A DNA stretch of 64,000 nucleotides from Diphasiastrum complanatum (lineage: Eukaryota; Streptophyta; Lycopodiopsida; Lycopodiales; Lycopodiaceae), in NCBI GenBank assembly GCA_029204225.1, contig CM055103.1:43658604-43722603 (forward strand), written 5' to 3'. Both the position numbers and the translations under genes were made by a program. The notes below the pieces were generated by a model that ran no database searches, was not told where the DNA came from, and saw only the letters and a list, made by a program, of their open reading frames with translations. Each line of letters starts with the position of its first letter. The stretch's first letter is position 1. Shown one piece after another: positions 11,996-24,803 of this stretch.

Positions 11996-12531
11996 ATAAA
12001 AAATGCGTAAAAAACAACGCGTGCATTTTTATCGGGCTGTTCTTGGAGTTGAGTTCTTGGAGAAGCGATGTTCGTGAATTGTTTTTAAAACAATATTTTT
12101 GAGTTGCATTCAACATTTGGATCAAACAACAAACTAAGCATTAGGTACTTTTCATTCTTAAATTACTTTTTATTTTATATTTTATTGCATTACTTCATGT
12201 CCATTATGAATGACAATACTTTATTGCATTGCTTTGTGCAAATCATAAATTTCATTTAGATTTCTATATATGATATTGATTGTTGTTTTGAAATCCGACA
12301 TTGCACATGGTTTTAATTTCTTAGTTGGTTATTATGTCAATCCACATCTCTAAATTTGACATTGCAATTTTTGAAAAAAGAACATTGCACATATAAAAAC
12401 AATGGCAATATAGCACGATCATTTGCAATAATAATATTTTCATAATATGAATCAATGTATTACAAAATTGGAGCTTTAATGTCGCATGAGTCTTTCTAGA
12501 TCTAACATCAACTAGAATTTATAAACCTTAT
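11996..12531. other. Intergenic part of the CACTA element
   Basis: AT-rich sequence between the left subterminal repeats and the accessory gene. No further feature is seen. Confidence 0.5.
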
Positions 12532-13525
12532 CTACTCGTCGTCGTCGTGACGTCCAATCTGCATGAACACAAGCAAACAAACTACATTAATATTCAATGC
12601 TTAATCATATTAAATTAAATAGAATTGACGTCGAAATACAAACCACATTAGTATGAATACAAAAACTAGTACTTACATTTGGAGGATGACCCTCGCTCTT
12701 TCGTTTGTCGACTAATGCATCGTACGATTCCTTGTAGGCAAATTCGTATTCCTCCTTAGTTGGTAGACGTCCATAGTCCGCCAACTATCCATGCATTTAA
12801 TTTAAGTTGAGATTAATTTAGGGCTACGTTGAAGCAGCTAGTCATAATGCATATTAAAAAATAAAAGCATATGAAATCAAAGATAAACTATAAGAGTAGT
12901 GTAAGTTCACTTACCATGCTTGCTTGCAATCCTGCCTTTCCACTCGAGCCCAACCTAGGATTGCCTATCCCATGCATCCTAGCGGCCGCAGCATCTTTTT
13001 GAATCTTGTATTTATCTGGTGTTCGTTCATCCGCTTTTACATGGTTCCAATCATTTTTTGAACACCAAGAAGGCTTGGATTGCCCGTCCCTATAAACTCG
13101 TCGTGCCATATCATGACGATGCCTAATCCATAAGCTCATATGCTTATGAATTTCCTTCTCCTCGAATTTCTCTTCTTGTTGGAAGTTGTCATGAAGGGTA
13201 CCAATAACCTGTCGTTTATCGGCGGTAGGTTGTTCGGTCCATTTACTAAATAATTTGTCGCCAAAACGGCGTTGGCATAAAGAATAGAGCCGGTCCAAGA
13301 CCACTCTCCCTTTTCTATTGGCATTCATATTACCTTGAGGATCCACGTCATAATAAGGATTTGTGGATGACTCTCGGTGGGGGTGGGAGCCGCGGCCGCT
13401 TGTGAGGGACCACCATCATCTCTACTAAGCATACTTTGCAATTGTGTTTTTTGCTCAGGAGTTAATGATTCATATAAATTTGTAACATAGTCTCCTGAGC
13501 TTTCACCCTTGCCTGACCCCGACAT
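12532..13525 (-). pseudogene. CACTA accessory gene, Ptta/En-Spm plant transposase family (Transposase_24-like)
   Basis: There are three exons on the minus strand: 13525-12915, 12784-12677 and 12558-12532, with GTAAGT donors and in-phase joins. The product starts MSGSGKGESSGDY and has a Gln/Ala-rich N-terminus. A conserved basic core follows (RRFGDKLFSKW; SLWIRHRHDMARRVYRD; KPSWCSKNDWNHV), then a C-terminal EEYEFAYKESYDALV block and a short acidic end. This is the family that accompanies TNP2 in plant CACTA elements and is thought to bind element DNA. A single-base frameshift near 13385, in a C-rich run between the N-terminus and the core, breaks the first exon. It could be real decay or a sequence error. 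The gene is divergently oriented to the transposase. Confidence 0.7.
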
Positions 13526-13799
13526 GATTACTACATTCATAGACATACAATACATTACAATAAACCTAATATATTGAAATGAAGTAGAAAAAAAAATCGA
13601 TTACAGAACTTTAATGCATATTGGAGTGGGATTTTCATACCTGTATTAACAAAAGAAGAGAGATATGCGTGTAGAGCCTACACCAAGATGCAAAAGAATC
13701 ATATAAGCGACAATGTATAAGAATAGTACTATCTAAAAATTGAAATATTAGAATCATACAATAATTTTATGTTATTTGTGTTTTGTACTTGTGCATATA

Positions 13800-16700
13800 T
13801 GCAATTTATCACAACGAGATGAATTACATTCAGATCAGTCTAGCGATGAAGACACTACTCAAGTTAACAAGGTAAGTAATAAACATGCATGTTTTCTTGT
13901 TCATAAAAACTTTGTTATTATAAGTTAAACTATTGTGCTAAAGTGACATGTACTTGATTTTTGTTTCTCGTAGAGAAATTATTTTCAAAATAAAATATGG
14001 TGCACATGCCTCAAGTGTGATGGACAAAAGATGCGTGAAAGACGCATTGTTGAAAAACATTTGTGGAAGTTTGGACCAAAAAAAGAAGGTCAACCATCGA
14101 ATTTGAAAGACGTTGAGGTTTGTTAACTTTATATGATTGTTTTTTATTATAATCTTCGTCAATCTACATATGTCACTTATGGAATTTGTTTCATGTGTGT
14201 AGCCAATACATCGAATGCGATTCCACGGAGTTGATCCATCCGTGTTTAGTTACAATCAACGTCAAGTTTTGGTAGACATGAGAAAACAAAGAATGAAACA
14301 AATTGAAGAGGCAAAACACAATTGAAAAAAAGAATAATCAACTTGATTTTAATGATTATGATGATGAGGTGCAACACGATGAAGCAATGCACAACATGTT
14401 TGAATCTTACTTTGAAACAAATGAGAATGATGATATTCATGCATCTTTCTAATGAAAATGGAGATCACAAACAATTCGAGATGGATGAAGATGAGATTCT
14501 ATTGCGCAAGGAGGCAGGCACTCCTCTATATCCTGGAGCATCTATTTTGAGACTAGCTACGTCAATTCTTATTCTAAACCTTCAAGCAACATACAAATGG
14601 AGTGATCGTAGCATGACATCTTTATTCGGGTACTTAACGCATAACACACTATTATACTTTATAGAGTATTCACATTAAGTTAATTATTTCTCTTTTCTAA
14701 CAACTCACATTGCTCTTTTATTAGGTTGTTGCATCGAATACTTCCGAAAGAAAATATGATACCAAAAACACAAAAAGAAGCACGAAAGATGATGACCATG
14801 CTTGGAATGCATTATGACACAATACATGCATGTCCAGAAGACCATGTTCTATATAGAGCTGAGCATTCAGAAAAGCTTCAATGTCCAATGTGTAACGCTT
14901 CACGTTTTCGAGATGACGTACAAGGGGATAAAGTGCCACGAAAAGTGTTACGACATTTTTCAATTATCTCATGATTGGAACATTTATTTCAATGTAAATC
15001 TTTGGCACAACTAATGGATTGGCATGTCAAAAATTGATCTACAGATGATGTGATGCGAGTACCAAGTGATTCACCTGCATGGAAACATATTGAAGATCAA
15101 TGGCCCGAGTTTAAAAACGAATATCGTAATTTGAGATTTGGCCTTGCTATGGATGGCGTAAATCCTTTTAGCATTCAAGCGTCAACTTGGTCCACATGGC
15201 CAGTTGTGCTCGTTCATCATAACATACCTCCATGGTTGAGTATTAAAACAGGACACTTGTTATTGGCTTTATTGATTTCATGAAAGTACAAGGCCAAGAA
15301 CATGGATGTATATCTTGCACCTTTGGTCGATGAATTGTGCATTCTTTGGAATGGTATTCACGCTTACGACATCTCGAGACCTTCACAACAACGGAACTTC
15401 GTTGTTCGTGGAATTCTAATGTGGAAGATACATGACTACTCTGGTTTAAGCGAATGTTCAGGTATCTATATAATGAATCTAATCCATTTTAGGGTTTAAC
15501 GTTTGAGTATATTTAACTAAGCTTATGTTTAATTTGGTTTATGAACTATGTAGGTTTAACCACATCGGGTTACAACACATGTTATATTTGTGGACCACTT
15601 TTGGAGGGTCGACATAGCACACATATACTTGTCGCCTGATCATCACAAATACTTGCCGCCTGATCATCCTTTTCGAAGGTTGAATAGGCGATTTTTTGGA
15701 GGGCAAGAAGATAATCCTCTAACCACATCACCACTCCCACGCATGGGAATAGCGGAATGACATGGTAAATGGCTTAAACATCACGACGTTAATTCTTCAT
15801 GGAATGAATCCATTGATGGTATGAAACGGTTGTCTATTTTTCATAAATTACCCTATTGGAAGAATTTTTCGATAAAGCATCTATTGGATCCTATGCACAT
15901 ATTCAAAAATGTTGGTGAATCCTTATGGAACCACATTATTGGCATAAAAGACAACTCCGCAGCTCGTAAAGATCTACAAGCGGCCGATGTGAAAAGACCC
16001 TATTGGATTCAATACACCGAAGGTGGAGATGGGATTCTACCTAGCGTGTCGTGAATTCTTACAAAAGAGCAACTCTCATATGTTAAACATGTCATAAAAC
16101 AAATGAGAACTCCAACAGGCTATGCACATTCTTTATGCAAATCATTTACCAAAGATGGTAAATTAAGTGGATTGAAATCACATGATGGGCATAAGATGTT
16201 GCAATTCATACTTCCACTTTCTATTTGAGGTCTCTTCAACAATGACGTACGAAATATGCTTTACAATTTGCCATCGGTGATTAGGTTTGTATATTTTTTT
16301 AAGCACTTGTATAAATAAGTGTTATTTCAATATTTTTATGTGTTAAACAACCTAATGCACTATCAATCTTGCAGGTGGATTTCCTCAAAAGAAATAAAAA
16401 ATAGTGAATTGGATTCCATGAAAATTCAAATGATCGAAATGGTATGTTTGTTGGAAAGAGATTTTCCAACCTCCTTTTTGGATATACAAGTTCATCTTCT
16501 AGTGCATTTGGTCGAAGAAGTATCAATTGCAGGACCCGTGCACATGAGATAAATGTTCTACCTTGAGCGCTTTATGAAAGTTTTGAAGGGCTTTGTGAGA
16601 CAAAAGGCAAGGCCAGAAGGTAGCATTGTAGAAAGTTGGCTTGTATAGGAATCTTTGTTTTATATCACCGAAATAATCTCACAATTGCATCTTGCAAGTC

Positions 16701-18060
16701 CAAAAATGTGGTGTGAAGAAGAAGATGAACGTGTTAAGGGTGAAGTACCACAAGAAAATGGTGTGCAAAAAAGACTTTCACCTCAACTAAAAGAGAAAAT
16801 TGACACATTCATATTATATAATTGTGGACAAATGGAAAAGTGGATTTCAAGGTATGAAGAAGCCAAAAAGGAAGAAACAAAGAAGAAACATCAATCGAAG
16901 AAGAAGGAGGGCGTTGGAGAATGACGAACCTTTGGAGCCTTTATCTTCAAAATGCTCTCGTGAATGGATTTTTGATACGATGCTAAAAGCATTCAAAAAT
17001 GGAGAAGAAGTGACCGAATTAGAATGGGAATTTGTTCGCAGATGTGGATGGAAGGTTAGTGTAATATTGTTTTTGTGAAGTTTTGTTTTTGTACTACTCA
17101 ATATATGAATAGTATTTCTAATTACACACATTTGTTTTTTTTTTTTTTTGTGTTTTAGTATACATCATACACTGCCATGTGGGCATATGGACACCATTAC
17201 CATGTTGAGAGAGTTGACAACAAGCGACGTACATATGATTGTGGTATAATGGCCAACTTTCAACAAGAGAGTCGTTCTAGTGAGGGACCCTAATGTCATT
17301 TTGGACGACCTAGACTATGTCGGCACATTGCAACATATTTATGAAGTTGATTACGAGACTAATGGCAAATACTTTATTTTTGACGTAAAATGCTTTAAGG
17401 TCATCATCGTGGAAGCAATGCCACGATTAGAAATGATAACTCAAAGTTTTTTCAAATCGACTCAAAAAAATGTATATTGATGGACTCTCATGACACTTTA
17501 GTGTTCCCACGACATTGCGAACAAGTGAGACTCTAAAAATTTAATGTCATTAATATTCGTAATCCAATTATTTATGTTTCAATCTATTAAGACTAACTTA
17601 ATTTTTTTTAATTCTTTGGCAGATTATATTCCATCCAGATCGAATAGACCCAAGATGGTGGTATGTGATCCAACTTAATGCAAGAAAACGACGTGTGTTT
17701 GAAGGAAAAGATATTGTTGAGCTGGATACACATGACGAACCACCACCCAATTTTGGCGACGCTTTGGAAGAACCTGAACAACTCATCCAAACTCCAAATG
17801 ATGTCGAAATGATGGGAGAAGAAGGTCCAAATGGAAATGATGAGATTCCTACGATCGTACAAGGCCAAATTGGGGGTAATTTGAAGCCCCCACGTTTGAA
17901 TGAGATAGAATTAGAAGAAGAGGAGATTGAATATGAGGGTAGCTCACATCATCAAAGAGATACGATCGGAAATTTACGATTATACCTAGACCTAGATTCA
18001 GATGAGTGTCAAGACTTGTGTGATGACAAAAATGATGTAAATGATGAGAATGATCTATGA
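13800..18060 (+). pseudogene. TNP2-like CACTA transposase (TNPD-type), multi-exon, decayed
   Basis: Domain order from 5' to 3' is as follows. A transposase-associated Cys-containing domain (IWCTCLKCDGQKMRERR at about 13997) follows an exon start at about 13971. Then come the acidic linker, the Transposase_21 core at about 14726-15480 (CPEDHVLYR; CPMCNASRF; NLRFGLAMDGVNPF), and SIKHLLDPMHIFKNV near 15855. The DUF4218-like block is at 16390-16560 (LLERDFPTSFLDIQVHLLVHL), and DUF4216 is at about 17280-17700 (YFIFDVKCFKVI; RIDPRWWYVIQL). A long acidic tail ends at the stop at 18058-18060. Donor and acceptor sites such as GTAAGT at 13872 support introns. In-frame stops near 14322, 15033, 15283, 15638, 16054 and 16551, plus small frame changes, mean it cannot encode full transposase. 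Confidence 0.8.
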
Positions 18061-18700
18061 TTATCTATCATTTTTTTTTATCGCAATAGTTTTTAGGTAT
18101 ACTTTTATAGATAGAGTTGAATGTGATAATTATAATACCCGAACCTTGCGGTTATGTCCTATTTCAGAATGTCACCACATATTCCCTACCTGCGGCGTGT
18201 AGGTTTTTCCATGCAAGTTGGAAAGATTAGAACCTTGCCTTTAACGGGAGAAAAGTAAGGGCTACACACCTTCCTAGGATTGGGGATTTTAATTATCTAC
18301 ATTTCACCTTTGCATATTAATTAATTGCTAGTGTAAGAGGTAAAATATGATATTGCTTTGAACAAAATGAAAATTATGAATAACATTAAATTTCTCACTA
18401 TGTTAGATAACGTATTCTAATAATAAAACAAATTAAAACAACATAAACTCACCAGTAAACTCACTCGAAGCTTAAGTGCAAACGTGCAATTGCTTGCTCT
18501 TTAAATGCTTGCTCTCTTTTTTTGAATATTTTTGTCACATGCACAAGCAATTAAAAAATAACACTATATTACACAATTGAACCATTATTACAAACAAATT
18601 CAAACATACAATTACCATCAAACACTATCTAGTCATCTACTACTCTATCAAACACTATTTATTTATCTATCCACTCTTAAATACCCTAAACTAATGCATA
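18061..18700. other. CACTA interior without a gene
   Basis: AT-rich sequence between the transposase stop and the microsatellite block. A phrase with GAACCTTGC motifs near 18145 and 18231 repeats loosely. Nothing else is seen. Confidence 0.4.
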
Positions 18701-19850
<1,150 letters not shown>

Positions 19851-20059
19851 ACTCTCTATCTCTTCTTAAAACAAACAAACAAACACCAACCTCAAACAAA
19901 CAAACAAAAATCAAGCACCAACCTCAAACAATGATCTTCAAGCACTGATCTTGAAGCACCCTCAAGCATTGATCTTCAAGCCCTCAAGCACTGGTCTTCA
20001 ATCGCCCTCAATCGCTCCAAAGACGCTCCAACCTGCAAAAAAACAAAGTGAGAGAGAAG

Positions 20060-20463
20060 GCGTTGGATCGCGCGAATTCGACGATTGAAACAGATGTCGG
20101 ATTTTGACGTCCTCCAAACACGTTGGAATTCAAAGTTTGTGCTTACTCAGGCCCGGACAACAGGTGCCAGATGTCGTCGACAGGCTTTATGAGTTGCCGA
20201 CGTGGACGTCGGATTACACATATTTTTTTTTGAAAAACTATGGCAAGTCATATCCATGTCTGAATGTCGGAATCCGACATGTCGAATTTCGACGATGTGC
20301 CTTTCAAAAATTGGTTGCTGCCCATATTTCCCGATCGCCGGACTCTGATTTTTGGATTTTTTACTGGGACGTCGGACTTCGACGTGTCGGATTGTGACGG
20401 ATTATGAAATTTTCAAACATACGTCGGATGCCCACGTCGGAATCTGCGCGATATGTTATTGTG
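20060..20463. repeat. Right subterminal repeats of the CACTA element
   Basis: The region has the same GTCGGAATCCGACAT and GGACGTCGGACTTCGACG words as the left end, up to the GTG terminus at 20461-20463. The 97-codon ORF across it follows the repeats and is not supported as a gene. Confidence 0.7.
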
Positions 20464-20896
20464 ATTGTCAGAAGACTTTATGGTAGTTCACCAGCTATTG
20501 TACATACATTTATTGTTACAAGGCGGTTGTAATAAATAGCAGATAGCATCTAATGCTAAAAGATACACAAGCAAATATTTAGCCAGTAGATATTTATAAA
20601 TCAACTAAGAACGCACTTAGGAGTATGCAGATCACTAATCAATCTTCTCAATCAAATTTTTTTCTGTTGCCAGCGTTATCACACTCACTATCAAGCTGAA
20701 GTTATCACTTCAAGCAATTGTACTCATTGTTGATACTAATCATAGTGCAATTTTTGTCTCACTACTGTATTGTTCATTTGCACTTATCTGAATCATTCAT
20801 CTTGAATATTTTTCCAGCTAATTGTGGTGCTTCCGATCCTACACCGCCCACTCTCGCTCAAGCTTCCGCTGCCAGTCATACTCCCGAAATCCGACA

Positions 20897-20985
20897 TGGT
20901 ATCAGAGCTCAATTCTTATAACCTACCAATTTTCGACATGGTATCATAGCTCATTTTTTATAACCTACTGATTTTTGACATTAAT
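20897..20985 (+). promoter_or_regulatory. Second primer-site/leader block after the split LTR
   Basis: TGGTATCAGAGC at 20897 and TGGTATCATAGC at about 20940 are separated by the same ATAACCTACC spacer as at 10208-10300. Similarity to the first leader ends at about 20985, so only the start of an internal region remains. Confidence 0.65.
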
Positions 20986-22940
20986 GCCTCCAAATTTTGA
21001 TGGATATGTAAATCCTTGAGAAAGAACTATAAGACTTGAGGATTCAACTTGAGGAGCTACAATAGGGGCATAGATGAAGAAGAAAAAGGAGGTCATCCAT
21101 GTGGCCTATCAAGGGGATAGCAAAATACTCACAAGGAGGCAACAAAGTTGACACCTAGGGAGGGTAGCTTTTGTGAGGAGAGGATAACTAGTAGATATAT
21201 TTGTTTGCAAATTCATTTTAGCTTCCTTTTTTGAGTTTTTGAAGAGACCGATAAGCGACTTACATTTTTCAAGATCAACTTGTAAGCCAATTCTATGAGT
21301 AATAATAGGTGTATGAATAATATTAGTGTGCAACCTTTGGTAAGAGCTCTCTCTAAGGATAAGACGTGAGTTTGCATTGTGTAATTATCTTCTTTAATGA
21401 GCATTATGCCTATGAACCATCCTACCCACAACATCATAACATACCATGTGTAGCAGCATGCAAACAAGTGTGATATGCATTTTGCTCACCAAACATACAC
21501 ATGCTTACCAAGTAATGATCATGTCTTAGTCGAACAACATTTGCACATAGGAAATTCATCACTTAAGAATCTAAAAACATGTTTGCATATTGTTTATTCC
21601 TTGAAACCATTTTCTTTGAATGCGCTTAGGCTCATATATATTTGAGTTGCAACCTCTTTTTCATCAAAGTGTATATATAACAATGAAGATATTTGAGAGA
21701 CTTCATAAGAAAATCCTCATAAATGTAATGTAATGTTGCAAATGGAAGTGACTTTCCTTTGTCATATTTGTCAAGAAAAAAAATGCATGAGAGACAGAAG
21801 TAACCATAATAGTCATGTTTAAAAAATACGGAGTAAATTTTGTCGAGGATATTGATGGCAAATTTGAGAATTAGTCGGCCATTGTATTCCTGTACGTAAA
21901 AAAAACTCATTTTTTTTTCAACCATTGCGCATTGCTGCAACATGCAATCATGTGCATTTGTCAACCATCTAAATGCATCTTTGTGCACTTTAAAGGTTCA
22001 CATTATGAACGGAAGTGACAAGTTGCTTACCTTACATTCAACTAATAATTCAGCAAGGTCGTGTGCTAAGTTTATGATCACCATATTCGAAGGTAACTGA
22101 ATTCTCTAAAAATCAAGGTTGTTAAGTCTTTCGAAAACTAATTTTCTAATGAATGTCTTGCATATAAAAGCTAGACTATTAGGTGCTTTGTCTAATCCAA
22201 ATATATAGAAAAAATTTGTGAGTCTTACTTTCTCTTGATAGATCTAACAAGTAAACAATATTGCGAGTCAGGATTCTATTCATAGCCCTGGTGAATTTTT
22301 CAAGACCAATATATTTAAATAGTAACATAACATTATCATCCAAGAGAATAGGATTAACAATGGAAGCAAAAGAGATCCAAACTATTTCTAGTTCAGTCAT
22401 AACATCTTGAATCCTTGGCCTCTTAGCAAAGATATAATTTAATCCGACATTAATGATGTCAATGTTAGGAGACACTACACGACACCATTTGTTAGATATA
22501 AACAATAGGAACTTATGATCAAAGTTTCAAATACAATCCTCAATACAAATCGGTTTAAAGTTGCAAAAAACATCTTTGGGTTCGTAGAGGAATTTCATTA
22601 CGTTTTGAGTGAAATACCGACCAAACATTATGTTATCCCATATCTTGCTTGATATGACAATTAACCAAAGTAGTAACCTCCTTGAACAAATATTCAATAC
22701 GAAAAGTATCCATAATCTTGTTTACAAATAGTACATGAAAAAATAACTCTGACTTTTTTCTAGATATGCTAAGACACGTCCTTCCATTCACCTTCAAAGT
22801 GAATGTCTTAAAATATAAGGGTACCTGCACACAAAGCTTTGCCATATTATTGAGGACTGTATTGCAAGAACCTGGTCCTTTACATGCACCTCTATATGTA
22901 AGTAACAAAAAATTCATGTCCCTCTCCTTTTCTTGCATGC
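20986..22940 (-). pseudogene. Unidentified coding-like remnant
   Basis: Several minus-strand reading frames look protein-like rather than random. 22938-22633 contains FKTFTLKVNGRTCLSISRKK. It is followed without obvious loss of coding character by GRYFTQNVMKFLYEPKDVF (near 22600), one stop, and 22505-22179 (NYIFAKRPRIQDVMTELEIV). Further frames lie at 21988-21632 and 21467-21213. Amino-acid use is unlike the nearby retroelements. I do not recognise the family. It may be a decayed host gene or an unfamiliar transposon protein. The stops argue against an intact gene. Confidence 0.3.
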
Positions 22941-23100
22941 ATCCACATGCTTTAGATGCACCTCTATATGTAAGTCATAAATAGCAAAAGAATTCATGTC
23001 GCTCTGATCTATTTTCCTTGCATGCATGCCCACACTTTAGATGCACCTCTTCATGTCCCTCTATTTTGGCACGCATGCCCATGTTTTAGATGCATCTCAC
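22870..23100. repeat. Degenerate tandem repeat of about 60-80 bp
   Basis: Three to four loose copies contain TGCATGCATCCACATGCTTTAGATGCACCTCT-type words, of which GATGCACCTCT and CATGTCCCTCT are the best conserved. The plus-strand ORFs across it follow the repeat. Confidence 0.5.
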
Positions 23101-23868
23101 AAGGAGTTCTTTACTTCTTTGGTCACTTATGATGGAGCCAAGAAAGCAATTCACATGGCCAGATTGGCCAGCTGTTCTATGAGTGTGGCATTCCATTTGC
23201 GGTTGCAAACACTTGGATCTTTATGTCTCTCTCTTATTCTTGCATGTATTCCTAGGCTCTTAACCTGTGTGACACACCATCAACAATAATCAAATAAAGA
23301 TTATCTATTTGTATCACAAAATCAGTTCATGAAAAAATTTTATATGCACACATTTTGAATCGGAGTTCAATCCTTGAGGTAAGAAAATGAAACACTCACC
23401 ATTATGCCACAGTTCCAAGACAACTAGGATTTGAAAACAGCTAAATTACCTTGCATCCAATCATAGGCAATGACATTTTTGCTCAAGGAATTTGTGGCAA
23501 TGCCTTTGTGGTATACCACAATGTTCTTGTTTTTGGTCTTTCTTCATAAAGTCGACTCGGGCTGCTTCAAACTTGCTGCCGAGCTTTCTTGAACTTTCTA
23601 GTATTGTTTTAGGGGTGGGTATTTGGGAAACATATAGCACTTAAAAGATGCTTTGAAAAGGTGCTTAAAAAATAATACAAATTCCAGATTGTCTACGGAG
23701 TTTTCCACAACCCAAAATGCCATCGCTTGAATCCCAGTTTCCCTTATCATTGGTCCCTTGCCAAGGCCTATCGTGGATCTAAAGTCTTTATCCACTTGGT
23801 ACATATATGCACTACTATGTTGACACAACGATGAAAGCAAAAAACTCGAACTTTTATACGATCTAAAG

Positions 23869-23876
<8 letters not shown>
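23101..23876. other. Stretch without a recognisable gene
   Basis: Short ORFs on both strands show no recognisable domain. No repeat is seen until the (GT)n tract at about 23877-23924. Confidence 0.4.

Positions 23877-23935
<59 letters not shown>
23877..23935. repeat. (GT)n tract followed by short GTAT repeats
   Basis: An uninterrupted (GT) run at about 23877-23924 grades into TATG repeats directly beside the first Helitron-like mini-element. Confidence 0.9.
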
Positions 23936-23938
<3 letters not shown>

Positions 23939-24142
23939 AGTATAAAACTATTTTAGAGAGAGAATATGTGAGGTGCCGTAAAAAATATCACGCTTTGCCG
24001 GCAAAAAATGTCACCCATTTGCAAAAGGAAAAGCTAAATAGGTTTTAAAAAATTGGTAAAAAAAATACAGCCTCCAAAAATATATAAACACTTTTTGTGG
24101 GTAAATGCCCATTGCCCGTCATCGATGGGCACAAGCAACTAA
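23936..24142 (+). mobile_element. Helitron-like mini-element 1 (uninterrupted)
   Basis: About 207 bp, from TATAGTATAAAACTATTTT to a 3' end with a hairpin (stem 24113-24120 with 24124-24131, loop ATC), seven bases, then CTAA at 24139-24142 followed by T. A 3' hairpin followed by CTRR and insertion before T are the signature of Helitron ends. No protein is encoded. A second copy starts at 24163 in the same orientation. The 5' terminus is obscured by the adjoining GTAT repeats. This copy is the empty site for the insertion in copy 2. Confidence 0.6.
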
Positions 24143-24356
24143 TATATATATATATTTATATATCCATATAGTATAAAACTATTTTGGAGAGAGAATGTGT
24201 GAGGTGCCGTAAAAATGTCATGCTTTTGCCAGCAAAAATGTCACGCTTTGTCGACAAAAAATGTCACCCATTTTCAAAAGGAAAAACTAAATATGTTCCC
24301 ACAATTTTGAAAAAATTGTAGTCCACCAATTTGCGCTTGACACGGAAATGGTGTAC

Positions 24357-24540
24357 ACACCACTGGCCAGTATGTGCACGACATTTGTCTCGCCACATCA
24401 ACATGTTTCAACACACGTGTCTAAGTTTTTTGTAAGCACACCACCGGCCAGTATGTGTCAGCACACCACCGGCCAGTATGTGCACGACATGTGTCTCACC
24501 ACATCAGCATGTTTCAACACATGCTGCACGACACATGTCT
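24357..24540 (+). repeat. Iteron-like repeats upstream of the HUH gene
   Basis: The word ACACCACCGGCCAGTATGTG (or a one-base variant) occurs at about 24358, 24438 and 24461. The first and last copies continue with CACGACATGTGTCTC, then CACATCAGCATGTTTCAACA. Two long copies and one short copy lie head-to-tail. Unit B has two matching long copies at about 27845-28010. Direct repeats just upstream of a Rep gene are typical binding sites for HUH initiators. Binding here is inferred. Confidence 0.6.
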
Positions 24541-24576
24541 AGTTTTTTTGTCAGCCATACTGACACGTGTCCGACA

Positions 24577-24636
24577 GAGGGTATGGCCCACATCTGGCTA
24601 TGCATTGTCACGTTGCAACATGTGTCAATTGGGCCA

Positions 24637-24643
<7 letters not shown>
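24577..24643. promoter_or_regulatory. Perfect 14-bp inverted repeat, candidate Rep recognition or origin hairpin
   Basis: GAGGGTATGGCCCA at 24577-24590 is exactly complementary to TGGGCCATACCCTC at 24630-24643, with a 39-base loop. The (CT)n tract begins immediately after it. Unit B keeps the structure (27733-27797) with about one mismatch. Confidence 0.65.

Positions 24644-24716
<73 letters not shown>
24644..24716 (+). repeat. (CT)n tract in the HUH gene 5' region
   Basis: An uninterrupted CT run between the inverted repeat and the coding region. Units B and C carry longer, interrupted versions at the same place. Confidence 0.95.
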
Positions 24717-24719
<3 letters not shown>

Positions 24720-24803
24720 TCTGTGTTTCCTATCTTTCTATGCATGTTCTATGTCTTTGTCTCTGATTTGAACTACTCTGTCAAAACATTTTCTTTCTTC
24801 TGA

